From the NCBI GenBank assembly GCA_036489565.1, contig DASXFN010000019.1:41084-105083 (forward strand): a stretch of DNA of 64,000 nucleotides, in the 5' to 3' direction. This document shows, piece after piece, positions 53,904-62,124 of this stretch. The notes under the pieces are model-generated. The model did not search any database, had not been told where the DNA came from, and saw only the letters and a list, made by a program, of their open reading frames with translations. Position 1 is the stretch's first letter. Each line of letters begins with the position of its first letter. This stretch comes from JAICKN01 sp036489565 (GTDB taxonomy: Bacteria; Acidobacteriota; Terriglobia; Terriglobales; Acidobacteriaceae). A program made the position numbers and the translations under genes.

Positions 53904-53961
53904 GAATTAATTTCGATACAATAAATGCATTCAATAGAAAGACAGCGGATTTAGAAAGCAT

Positions 53962-54825
53962 TTGGCCACTCGACGTACCTTCCTGAAGTCTGGGGCAGCT
54001 CTGCTTACCGCGGGCCTCGCGGGAGACGCCGCTGCGTGGGAACCCGATTACCCGCGCGTGACTCGCCTCGATGTGCCGCTAAAGCGCTTGTCGCCCGCAT
54101 GGAACGGCCTGCGCATTGTTCAACTGAGCGATTTCCACTACGATCCGTACTTCTCCGTTACCCCGATTCGCAAAGCCGTAGAAATTGTCCAGGAACTCCA
54201 GCCGGATCTGATCGTGCTTACCGGCGACTTCATTACCGAGACGCACGATTCGCGCTGGGTTTTTTCCTACATCCAGCGAACCGAGTACGTTCGTCTGTGC
54301 GCGGCATTGCTGGGTCGGATGCACTCCCGCTTGGGATCGTTCGCGATCATGGGGAATCATGATGTGAAGTTTGGGGCTGGTACGGTGATCGAATTCCTGC
54401 GAGCGAATGGCATCAAGGTATTGAGAAATTCCTCGCTCCCTCTTGAAAAGAATGGTTCCCGCCTCTGGTTGGCCGGAGTGGACGACGTGCTGGAAGGGAA
54501 GCCCGATCTTAATTTATCTCTCCAGCAAATTCCCAAAGGAGAGCCCGTCATACTGCTCGCGCATGAGCCAGATTATGTTCTTGAGTCAGCCCGTTCGGGC
54601 GTGGATCTGCAGTTGTCCGGGCACTCCCACGGAGGGCAGATCAGGATTCCTCTGCTGGGAGCGCCATATCTTCCTGAGCTGGGCCGGAAATTTCCCATGG
54701 GCTCTTATCAAATCAGAGATACCCGCCTTTACACCAACGTCGGTCTGGGAACAATTACCATTCCATTCCGCTTCGATTGCCGGGCGGAGATTACGCTATT
54801 CACACTGCGAAGTGTTTCCGCTTAA
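53962..54825 (+). CDS. Tat-exported calcineurin-type metallophosphoesterase
   Basis: Predicted periplasmic phosphoesterase. The 287-residue product opens with a twin-arginine signal (TRRTFLKSGAALLTAGLAG). The metal motifs are QLSDFHYDP, VLTGDFITE, IMGNHDVKFG, LLAHEPD and SGHSHGGQIRIP, matching YkuE/YaeI-type enzymes that act on phosphodiesters or lipid-linked phosphates. The start is TTG 53962; no ATG precedes the Tat motif. It follows the C25 gene by 58 bases and may be in the same transcript. It converges with the LuxR gene, their ends overlapping by four bases. Confidence 0.88.
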   Translation: MATRRTFLKSGAALLTAGLAGDAAAWEPDYPRVTRLDVPLKRLSPAWNGLRIVQLSDFHYDPYFSVTPIRKAVEIVQELQPDLIVLTGDFITETHDSRWVFSYIQRTEYVRLCAALLGRMHSRLGSFAIMGNHDVKFGAGTVIEFLRANGIKVLRNSSLPLEKNGSRLWLAGVDDVLEGKPDLNLSLQQIPKGEPVILLAHEPDYVLESARSGVDLQLSGHSHGGQIRIPLLGAPYLPELGRKFPMGSYQIRDTRLYTNVGLGTITIPFRFDCRAEITLFTLRSVSA

Positions 54826-55886
54826 ATAGCGGTCCCGGCGCTTGCCGCTTGCTCATCTTCCTGCTGTGGATGCTTCGGTGGATCTGTCAGGGAAGCCTTT
54901 GGCATCTGTTGAATCTTCTCTTCTGCCTGGCCGCGGGCGTCTAAAATTTCCTCCGGAGTCAGTTGCGCCTCTAATAATTTCACGGCGGCAATCATCTCCC
55001 CACTCAATCCCCTGCAGGAGTGTTCGGAAACCAAGTACCACATATAAGCGGACGCTGGATCCCGGCGGGTTCCTTCTCCGCGAGAGAACATTCGCGCGAG
55101 CGCGACCTGCGCCAGAGCAACGCCCTGGCTCGCGGATTTCTGATACCAGGCAAGGGAAGGCGCTTCGCCAGGGGCAATATTCTTAACTTTGGTGGCGAGT
55201 TCGGGAAACAATGACGCCGCGCTCTGATTCAACGTGAGGAATAGAAGTTCCATGCGGCTGGAAACTCCCAGCTTGTCGAAAATGCGGAAAAGGTAGTTCT
55301 TGATGGTGTGTTGGCTTAGCCCCAAATGATCGGCGATCTCCCGGTTAGTCAATCCCTCCGCCAGGCTCCGCACTACTTCAAGCTCTCGTTTGGAAAGAAG
55401 ACTAAGACCGTTCGCATCCACCGCTTTGATATTCCGAGAGGACGCCAAGGCTTCCACGGCATAGCCCATTTGTTCGCTATTGGCCCAGATCTGCCCCGCA
55501 TGTACTTGCCGCACGCACTTGCCTAGCGTTTCCAGCGGTTCGTGCCGGCTGAACAATCCTTTCGCGCCTGCGCGAAAGGATTCCAGGATCACTTCTTGCT
55601 TGGAGGAATCCAGCAAGACTATGCATTTGATTTCCGCTCGCAGAGCTCGTATCTCCCGCAGCAAAGCAATTCCGTGTAATGGGATCTCATCCAGATGCGA
55701 CCCGAGCACCACTACGTTGAGGTCCTTATGCTGTTTGACGCCCTCCAAAATACTTTTTGCATTTGGGGCCGCGCTTACCACGTGAATTTGCCGGTCTCGC
55801 CCCAATACGTCGGCCAAGACCTCGGTATACATGCGAGTGCTGTCGGCAACCAGAACGTGAATTGCAATTGGACTCTGCGTCTGCAT
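54822..55886 (-). CDS. LuxR-type regulator with degenerate receiver and Sel1-like tail
   Basis: A 354-residue regulator. Residues 1-125 have a receiver fold (IHVLVADSTRMYTEVLADVL), but the expected phospho-Asp is Gly in LNVVVLGSHLDEIPL and the conserved Lys position is Arg (GLFSRHEP), so it is probably not phosphorylated. A NarL/LuxR HTH follows (LSKRELEVVRSLAEGLTNREIADHLGLS, HTIKNYLFRIFDKLGVSSR). The C-terminal third has a Sel1-like repeat (AWYQKSASQGVALAQVALARMF, AYMWYLVSEH). It is divergent from the exopolysaccharide operon and is a candidate regulator of it. Its stop overlaps the phosphoesterase gene by four bases. Confidence 0.85.
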   Translation of the reverse strand: MQTQSPIAIHVLVADSTRMYTEVLADVLGRDRQIHVVSAAPNAKSILEGVKQHKDLNVVVLGSHLDEIPLHGIALLREIRALRAEIKCIVLLDSSKQEVILESFRAGAKGLFSRHEPLETLGKCVRQVHAGQIWANSEQMGYAVEALASSRNIKAVDANGLSLLSKRELEVVRSLAEGLTNREIADHLGLSQHTIKNYLFRIFDKLGVSSRMELLFLTLNQSAASLFPELATKVKNIAPGEAPSLAWYQKSASQGVALAQVALARMFSRGEGTRRDPASAYMWYLVSEHSCRGLSGEMIAAVKLLEAQLTPEEILDARGQAEEKIQQMPKASLTDPPKHPQQEDEQAASAGTAI

Positions 55887-55967
55887 ATTTAGGAAACCAG
55901 TTGTGGAAATCTAGCTTGCCGGGCCGGGTTATACGGAGACTTGGCGCGTACCGCCTCCGCATCCAGT

Positions 55968-56005
55968 GTTGCAATTGTTAGCATAGGTGTGCAATCGGTT
56001 GCAAT
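55968..56005. promoter_or_regulatory. Three spaced GCAAT sites
   Basis: GTTGCAAT (55968-55975), TGTGCAAT (55988-55995) and GGTTGCAAT (55997-56005), followed by a looser ATGCAAA. Two of the spacings are near 20 and 10 bases, about two and one helical turns. They lie about 80-120 bases upstream of the LuxR-like start and may be regulator-binding sites. Confidence 0.4.
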
Positions 56006-56149
56006 CATGCAAACTAAGAAAAGCCACCATTTTTTAGATGTAAAGTGTCAGGCAGCCTTCAATTGATAATAAATGCCATTAGAATGTGATACTTGAATAA
56101 ACGATTACCACCGTTATCAAGACAAGTTACTAAAGAAACCACTCCATAA

Positions 56150-56165
56150 AGAGAACAAGTTCTCT
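56150..56165. promoter_or_regulatory. Perfect 16-base dyad, operator-like
   Basis: AGAGAAC-AA-GTTCTCT, a perfect 7-bp inverted repeat with a two-base spacer, in AT-rich DNA about 235 bases before the NusG-like ATG. Its size fits a dimeric HTH protein. No second copy was noticed in the window. Confidence 0.5.
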
Positions 56166-56326
56166 AGCCTTAAGTGCTTATCGTTGTAGCATTAACTGCC
56201 CTATCAGGCAAAGAAATATTTCACTAAGATTTAAAACCTCTTGCAGCACTTTGCATTTACCGTTAACGTAGTACTGCAAGATTGATTCACAACCCCCCTA
56301 GCAGTACTCCTCCCCATATTGAAGCG

Positions 56327-56342
56327 CGGACATTCGTGTCCG
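56327..56342. repeat. GGACA hairpin in NusG-like leader
   Basis: CGGACA-TTCG-TGTCCG, a UUCG-type stable tetraloop hairpin about 40 bases before the start codon. It is related to the 25184-25203 hairpin. It would form in the mRNA leader. Confidence 0.5.
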
Positions 56343-56383
56343 GTCCGGGTCAAATAGCGGCATGTGACTCAGAGGGCGAAGCT

Positions 56384-56935
56384 ATGTTCGACAGCCAACT
56401 TTCCAATTTCACTCTCGTGGATCAAAATAGAATGGTGGACACTGGAAACTGGTATGCCGTGCAGACCCGCTCCCGGCATGAAAAAGTGGTGGCATATCGT
56501 TTGCAAGAGCAGGGAATTCCCACGTTTCTGCCGACGGTTCGGGAGGAGCATCGCTGGAGCGACCGCAAGAAAATCGTCGAATTGCCATTGTTCAATTGTT
56601 ATGTTTTTGTGAAGTGCGCTCCCAGCAACGAAGAGCGTCTGCGAGTTTGCCGCACTGACGGGGTGTTTCAGATTATTGGCGTCCAGGGCGTGGGCACGCC
56701 GATTCCGCAAGAACAAATTGACGCCATTCAAACTCTGCTCGCCAATAAGTTGCCGTTTGCGGCGCATCCTTTCTTGAAAATCGGCCAGCGGGTGCGGATT
56801 AAAAGCGGCGCCCTGGCGGGCGTGGAAGGCGTGCTGGTGGCCAGAAGCGGCGAGCGCATGTTGGTGATCTCGATTGATGTAATCCAGCGCTCCATGGCCG
56901 TACGAATAGAAGGATACGACGTAGAAGCGATCTAG
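56384..56935 (+). CDS. NusG-like (UpxY/RfaH-type) transcription antiterminator
   Basis: A specialised NusG paralogue heading a polysaccharide operon, expected to help RNA polymerase read through the long unit. The 183-residue product has an NGN domain (GNWYAVQTRSRHEKVVAYRL, PLFNCYVFVKC) and a C-terminal KOW motif (KIGQRVRIKSGALAGVEGVLVAR). ATG 56384 is supported by GAGGG seven bases upstream; the frame is open to TTG 56282, across the hairpin leader. It is the first gene of the exopolysaccharide run. Confidence 0.88.
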   Translation: MFDSQLSNFTLVDQNRMVDTGNWYAVQTRSRHEKVVAYRLQEQGIPTFLPTVREEHRWSDRKKIVELPLFNCYVFVKCAPSNEERLRVCRTDGVFQIIGVQGVGTPIPQEQIDAIQTLLANKLPFAAHPFLKIGQRVRIKSGALAGVEGVLVARSGERMLVISIDVIQRSMAVRIEGYDVEAI

Positions 56936-56965
56936 TTTGCCATTCCGAGGACCCGGATTTTCCGG

Positions 56966-58492
56966 GTGATTTCCATCTCCAGTATTCCAAACATAAATTC
57001 CAAAGCTGCAAACGCCGCCACAAGCATGGGGGCTCCGCACCTGCTCGTTATTGGGAAGGAGACCGCGTCGCTGGATTCACTTGCCGCCATCGCACTGGCG
57101 AATGCCTGGCAAATGGAAACCGCGGAAAGCGGTTGGGATGCCCTGGAGCGCGTGCAGTCCGGCGCACGTCCACATTTGGTGCTGATTGATTTGGGCCGTG
57201 AGAACGGGGACGGCCTGCATACGCTGCGCTGGCTGCGCCGCGTCCGGCCCGACCTGCCGGTCCTGGCGCTTGCCTACTCCCACGACATCCTGCAAAAGAC
57301 CGAGGCGATCCGCCTGGGAGCTCAAGAATACCTGGTTCGCCCTTTGATTGAATTGCAGTTAGAAGACGCCATCAAGCGGCATTTGCCCTCCACTAGCGTG
57401 GAGAGCGACCTTGAAGATACGCCGGAGGAAGTGGAAGAAATCGGAGAAGGCCGTATCTTCATCTCCGCCAGCCCCGCCATGCATCGCTTGCGGGCGCAGG
57501 CGGATTTACTGGCGCAGCTGGATGTACCTCTGCTAATAGTGGGCGAAAGTGGCAGTGGTAAAGAGACGCTGGCGCGCTTGATCCACAAGCTTTCTGTCCG
57601 TTCCGGCTTCCGCTTCATGAAAGTCAACTGCGCGGCCCTCGGCGGCGAGCTGCTGGAAAACGAACTCTTTGGTAGCCTGGCATCCGGGACGCGGCGTGCC
57701 CGGCCGGGCAAATTTGAACTGTGCCAGCAAGGGACCATCCTGCTCGACAAAATTTCAGAAATTCCTCTTGGCGTGCAGGGCCGCCTGTTGCGCATTCTCG
57801 AGGAAAAGCAGCTTGCAAGCGGGCATGGCGAAGGCATTGGGAAACTCGATGTCCGCGTGATCGCCACCAGCAACATCAACGTGGAAGCGTCACTCGCAGA
57901 CCACACCCTGCGGCAAGACCTCTATTACCATCTCAGCGCTTTTACCATGCACATCGCGCCGTTGCGCAATCGTCGCGGCGAGGTCCCATTGCTGCTGGGT
58001 CATTTCATGAACCAACTGGCCCGTCACTACGGATTGGATCCAACGCCGTTTTCTCCCGCTCTGCTTGAGGCTTGCGAGCAATACGCGTGGCCGGGCAACT
58101 TAAAGCAAGTGGAGAGCTTCGTGAAGCGCTATCTCGTCACCCGCGACGAAGAGGCCGCCATGGGAGAGTTGCAAAGCGGAATTCGGGTGGCAGCGCATGC
58201 ATTTCCCACCAGCGGGGATGAATTTGCAATGGGCGGAAACGAAGAAGCAGCCGGAGACCGCAATTCGGGGCTAAAATCCCTGATCCAGACCGTAAAGGGC
58301 GAAGCGGAGCGCAACGCCATTTTGACCGCCCTGGAGCAAACCCAGTGGAACCGGCGGGCGGCGGCACGCTTGCTGCAGGTAAGTTATCGCACTTTGCTTT
58401 ACAAGATTCAGCAGTACAATATGACTCCTGTCAGATTTTTCTCCCCCGTAGTAGGAAGTAATGGCACGAAAGGAAATGGGAACGGTCACTGA
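56966..58492 (+). CDS. Sigma-54-activator-like response regulator with degenerate AAA+ domain
   Basis: A 508-residue protein with receiver (phospho-Asp in LVLIDLGRENGDG), AAA+ and Fis-type HTH (RNAILTALEQTQWNRRAAARLLQVS) domains, i.e. NtrC layout. Walker A is intact (GESGSGKE, residues 193-200). The GAFTGA loop is absent: NELFGSLASGTRRARPGKFE replaces it. The Walker B Asp-Glu reads Asp-Lys (TILLDKISEIP, residues 261-262). Activation of sigma-54 polymerase is therefore doubtful. The start is GTG 56966 or ATG 57026. It resembles PrsR-type regulators of exosortase loci by position. The next gene starts about 46 bases after its stop. Confidence 0.88.
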   Translation: MISISSIPNINSKAANAATSMGAPHLLVIGKETASLDSLAAIALANAWQMETAESGWDALERVQSGARPHLVLIDLGRENGDGLHTLRWLRRVRPDLPVLALAYSHDILQKTEAIRLGAQEYLVRPLIELQLEDAIKRHLPSTSVESDLEDTPEEVEEIGEGRIFISASPAMHRLRAQADLLAQLDVPLLIVGESGSGKETLARLIHKLSVRSGFRFMKVNCAALGGELLENELFGSLASGTRRARPGKFELCQQGTILLDKISEIPLGVQGRLLRILEEKQLASGHGEGIGKLDVRVIATSNINVEASLADHTLRQDLYYHLSAFTMHIAPLRNRRGEVPLLLGHFMNQLARHYGLDPTPFSPALLEACEQYAWPGNLKQVESFVKRYLVTRDEEAAMGELQSGIRVAAHAFPTSGDEFAMGGNEEAAGDRNSGLKSLIQTVKGEAERNAILTALEQTQWNRRAAARLLQVSYRTLLYKIQQYNMTPVRFFSPVVGSNGTKGNGNGH

Positions 58493-58538
58493 CCGACCGT
58501 ACCCGCGAGTCATGTCAAGCCGAGAGGGAGCGAGAATT

Positions 58539-59180
58539 ATGAGAAGGTACGCGCATAAATTTGTAAGCTTTTTATTTACAGTACTGTGTTGCGCAGTTTT
58601 CACCACCTCGTTGTCCGCGCAGAACACGGAAAACCATGCGCAGCCCGCGGCGGAATCCGATTCCGGCTCCGCCCAAACCAGCAAGCCTCACGATGCGACG
58701 TATGTGATCGGGGCCAGCGACATGCTATCCATCAATGTTTGGAAAGAGCCTGATGTTACGCGCATCATTCCGGTTCGCTCCGATGGAAAAATTTCCCTTC
58801 CGCTTGTCGGGGAAATCCAAGCCAGCGGTCGAACGCCAATGCAGTTGGAGCAGGAAATCACCTCCAAACTGAAGGCCTATATTTCTGATCCTGAAGTTAC
58901 GGTAATGGTCCAGGAAAGCAAGAGCCAGAAATTTAATATATTGGGAATGATAACCAAACCTGGTTCATACCCCCTCGTCAGCTCAACAACTGTTCTGGAC
59001 GCAATCGCGCTGGCTGGCGGCTTTCGCGATTTCGCAAAGAAGAAATCAGTCTACGTCTTAAGGAAGGATGCATTAGGCCAGCAGCAGCGCATCCCATTTA
59101 ACTACAAGGACGTCATCAGCGGAAAAAATCAGCAGGAAAATGTTCAGCTTCAGCCCGATGATACGATCGTCGTCCCGTAA
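58539..59180 (+). CDS. Wza-like polysaccharide export protein
   Basis: Outer-membrane-associated exopolysaccharide export protein. The 213-residue product has a signal peptide (FVSFLFTVLCCAVFTTSLSAQ with the cut before NTENH), the Poly_export domain (YVIGASDMLSINVWKEPDV, RSDGKISLPLVGEIQASG) and one SLBB repeat (KFNILGMITKPGSYPL). It lacks the long helical C terminus of E. coli Wza and so is the short type. ATG 58539 follows GAGGGAGCGAG; earlier ATGs at 58461 and 58512 are less likely. The next gene starts within 17 bases of its stop. Confidence 0.9.
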   Translation: MRRYAHKFVSFLFTVLCCAVFTTSLSAQNTENHAQPAAESDSGSAQTSKPHDATYVIGASDMLSINVWKEPDVTRIIPVRSDGKISLPLVGEIQASGRTPMQLEQEITSKLKAYISDPEVTVMVQESKSQKFNILGMITKPGSYPLVSSTTVLDAIALAGGFRDFAKKKSVYVLRKDALGQQQRIPFNYKDVISGKNQQENVQLQPDDTIVVP

Positions 59181-59196
59181 CACTGCCTACATCGTC

Positions 59197-60516
59197 ATGA
59201 GCAAAAAGTTTGTTCTTATTGCAATTTTTTCGTTCGTCGGATTGCCGGCGTGGTCCCAGACCACCACTACGGGGATTTTTTCGGGCGGCAGCGACCAAGC
59301 CATGATGGCGCCCCCCCCCGTGAGCATTGGCGGAGACTCGGTGGCATTTTCCTCTGAGTTGGAGCGCTCCAATTATCTGCGCGGAGGCGTCAGTGTTCAG
59401 GGATCGTATAACGACAATGTCGTCACCACCACTTCCATACAAGGCGATGCGAGTTATACGATTTCTCCTTACATTGCTATCGACATTTCGCGCTCGCGCC
59501 TCTTGTGGACTTTGGATTACAGCCCGGGATTCACCATCTACCAGAAGTTCAGTCCCTACGACCAGGCCGACCACAACCTTTCGACCGGGCTCCAGTATTT
59601 GCTTACTCCGCACGTGGCGATTTCGCTGCAGGAAAGTCTGGCAAAGGAGCCTTCGTTCCAAAGCGTGCTGGAACCGAACTCAGTCAATAATTTATCGAAC
59701 ACTTTGCAGACCCCGAGTTTTGCCATAATTCCGCCTCTGACCAGCACCCTGAATAACAACGCCACCGGTCAACTCACCTATCAGTTTGCCCGCAATGCCA
59801 TGATCGGATTCGAAGGCGATTCTTCGGAGTTGCGTTTTCTGAATGGGGTGCAGGCGCAGGGACTTTTCGATTCGAGCGAGCGTGGCGGCGGGGCGTTCTA
59901 TGCCCATCGCGTGGGCGCAAAGCACTATATCGGAGTCAACTACAATTTCTCGGATATCGTCACCCACCCCAGCGAAGTAACTACGCAGGTGCACACCACG
60001 GACATGTTTTACACGCTCTACCTGGGTCCGCGTATTTCACTTTCGTTCTCCGGTGGGGCACAGCATTCAGAGACGCAAGGGGGTGGGGTCGCGCTGCTCC
60101 AAACCTGGTCTCCCACCGAAGGTGGCGGCTTTAACGTGCAGGGCATTCACAACAGCATGGCTCTCACGATCTCGCACAGCATTAATTCCGGCGGTGGCCT
60201 GCAAGGCGCGGTACATTCCTACGCTGCCAATTTTTCCGTACGTCACCAGTTTTCCCCGCACCTCACGGGCGGGGTGCAAACAAATTACAGCAACAATGAC
60301 TTGCTGGAAACCTCCAGCCAATCAGGAAGCAGCGGCAGAACGCTGATCGTGAGTGCCACGTTGCAACGCGCGCTTGGCCAGCACCTGAATGCGGAATTAG
60401 GCTACTCGCGCATTCATCAACGGTACAAAGATCTTGCGATTGTTGCCAACACTCCCGACAGCAACCGGGGATGGATCATGATTTCCTATGAATTTGAAAG
60501 GCCTTTGGGAAGGTAA
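59197..60516 (+). CDS. Outer-membrane beta-barrel protein of EPS locus
   Basis: A 439-residue exported protein with a signal peptide (MSKKFVLIAIFSFVGLPAWSQ ending at the SQ) and many alternating-residue strands with Gly/aromatic girdles (YLRGGVSVQGSYNDNVV, GWIMISYEFERPLGR at the end). Position and pattern fit the outer-membrane barrel found in exosortase-type exopolysaccharide loci, possibly a secretion pore or anchor. The frame is open to 59140, overlapping the export gene, but ATG 59197 starts the signal peptide. The assignment to that specific family is by context. Confidence 0.78.
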   Translation: MSKKFVLIAIFSFVGLPAWSQTTTTGIFSGGSDQAMMAPPPVSIGGDSVAFSSELERSNYLRGGVSVQGSYNDNVVTTTSIQGDASYTISPYIAIDISRSRLLWTLDYSPGFTIYQKFSPYDQADHNLSTGLQYLLTPHVAISLQESLAKEPSFQSVLEPNSVNNLSNTLQTPSFAIIPPLTSTLNNNATGQLTYQFARNAMIGFEGDSSELRFLNGVQAQGLFDSSERGGGAFYAHRVGAKHYIGVNYNFSDIVTHPSEVTTQVHTTDMFYTLYLGPRISLSFSGGAQHSETQGGGVALLQTWSPTEGGGFNVQGIHNSMALTISHSINSGGGLQGAVHSYAANFSVRHQFSPHLTGGVQTNYSNNDLLETSSQSGSSGRTLIVSATLQRALGQHLNAELGYSRIHQRYKDLAIVANTPDSNRGWIMISYEFERPLGR

Positions 60517-60518
60517 AC

Positions 60519-62120
60519 ATGCCAGCAGAGTTTGAGCAGGAAAATTCGGAAAGTATTGACTGGGAACGTTACCTTGGAATCGCACGGCGGCGCACCTGGT
60601 ATTTTCTGGTCCCATTTTTTGTGATTTGGCTGGGTTTCTGGATCGCGGGATGGGTAATGCCAGCAGTCTACCGTTCGAGCGAATTAATCATCGTGCAGGA
60701 AGCGACGGTCCCTACGTCCCTGGTGCCTTCGAATATCGCGGGCAACCTGCAAGACCGGCTAGACAGTATCACGCAGCAGATTCTCAGCCGCACGCGCCTG
60801 CTGCACATCATCGATCAGTTCAATTTATATAGCTCCGACCGCGCCCGCTCCTCGCCCGACGAACTGGTGGAACGGATGCGCAAAGACATTGAGATTGAGT
60901 TGGTGCGCGCGCCTGACCAGGAACTGAGCAACTTCAAAATTTCCTACTCTTCGCGCGATCCCTATCTGGCGCAGGAAGTCGCCAGTGAACTGACCAATCT
61001 GTTCATCAACGAAAACCTAGAAGTGCGCGAGACGCAGTCTGGCAACACGACAAAATTCCTGGAAACTCAGTTAGAACAGGCGCGGGCGTCGCTGGCCTCA
61101 CAGGAAGAGAAGGTGCGGCAATTCAATCAAGAGCACCTGGGGGACCTTCCCGGCCAACTGCAAAGTAACCTGCAAATCATGAATGGGCTGCAATCGCAGT
61201 TGGGGAACGAACAGTCTGCCCTGAACAGCGCTAACGAACACAATGTATATCTGGAGTCGCTGCTGAGCCAATATCAGACGCTGCAGAGTTCCTCGAAGAG
61301 CGGTATGGGGACGGTGGCGCCAGGCGGGCTTCCCGCTATTGATGCGGAACTCGATCGCCTTCGCACGCAAATGGCCGACTTGAGTTCTCGCTATACAGAC
61401 CAGTATCCGGACGTCCGTAAAGTAAGAGACCAGATCGCGCGAACGGAAAAGATGAAAGAGCAGATGGAGAATCAATTAAAAGCGGCAGCCAAGAATCCTG
61501 CTCCCGCCGACCCCACAAGCTATGCCAGTGCACAGGACCGCGGACCGATGCTTGAGCTGCAAAGCCAATTAAAGGCCAATCAGATCGAGATTAACAATCG
61601 AAAAGAGGCCATCAAAGCGCTGGAAGCGAGGGTCGGCCAGTATCAGGCTAACTTGAGCAATGCTCCCATCCGCGAGCAACAATTTACCGAACTTAATCGC
61701 GGGTATGATCAATCCAAGGCAGATTATGATGCGCTGCTGAAAAAGAAGAATGAATCGGAGCTGGCCACGAATCTGGAACGCGAGCAACAGGGCGAGCATT
61801 TCAGCATTCAGGACCCGGCGAATTTACCCACTAAGCCGTATTCGCCGAACCGGCTGAAGTTGTTTGGCATTGGCATGGTGCTGGGCATTGTTCTTGGGGC
61901 CGCTTCGTGTCTAGGGGCGGAGTATCTGGACCACCGCATTTATTCCGAGACGGAATTCAAAAAACTCGTTCCGGTGGAAGTCATGGTTGAGATTCCGGCG
62001 ATTGCCACGCCTCAGGAAGAAGAGCAGGCAAAACGAAGTTCCTGGGTGCGAATGGCCGCTGCGAGCGCAGTGGCGGCTTCGGTTTGCGTTGCGTTTGCCA
62101 TTACCTTGTTACACGGTTAA
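60519..62120 (+). CDS. Wzz-like polysaccharide chain-length determinant
   Basis: Inner-membrane polysaccharide copolymerase. The 533-residue protein has an N-terminal membrane segment near residues 28-48 (FLVPFFVIWLGFWIAGWVM), a periplasmic region with long coiled coils (TKFLETQLEQARASLASQEEK; RTEKMKEQMENQLKAA), the Pro-rich PNRLKLFGIGMVLGI segment at about residue 445 and a final hydrophobic helix (AVAASVCVAFAITLL). GGAAGG precedes the ATG. It lies two bases after the barrel gene. No kinase domain is fused; the BY-kinase is encoded two genes on. Confidence 0.9.
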   Translation: MPAEFEQENSESIDWERYLGIARRRTWYFLVPFFVIWLGFWIAGWVMPAVYRSSELIIVQEATVPTSLVPSNIAGNLQDRLDSITQQILSRTRLLHIIDQFNLYSSDRARSSPDELVERMRKDIEIELVRAPDQELSNFKISYSSRDPYLAQEVASELTNLFINENLEVRETQSGNTTKFLETQLEQARASLASQEEKVRQFNQEHLGDLPGQLQSNLQIMNGLQSQLGNEQSALNSANEHNVYLESLLSQYQTLQSSSKSGMGTVAPGGLPAIDAELDRLRTQMADLSSRYTDQYPDVRKVRDQIARTEKMKEQMENQLKAAAKNPAPADPTSYASAQDRGPMLELQSQLKANQIEINNRKEAIKALEARVGQYQANLSNAPIREQQFTELNRGYDQSKADYDALLKKKNESELATNLEREQQGEHFSIQDPANLPTKPYSPNRLKLFGIGMVLGIVLGAASCLGAEYLDHRIYSETEFKKLVPVEVMVEIPAIATPQEEEQAKRSSWVRMAAASAVAASVCVAFAITLLHG

Positions 62121-62124
62121 GACG

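Larger units (their letters stand above)
55887..56383. other. Long AT-rich divergent control region
   Basis: Nearly 500 bases between the LuxR-like and NusG-like genes, clearly more AT-rich than the surroundings. It contains three GCAAT-centred sites, a 16-base dyad and a GGACA hairpin, annotated separately. No reading frame is credible. It likely holds the exopolysaccharide operon promoter and a long 5' leader. Confidence 0.6.
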
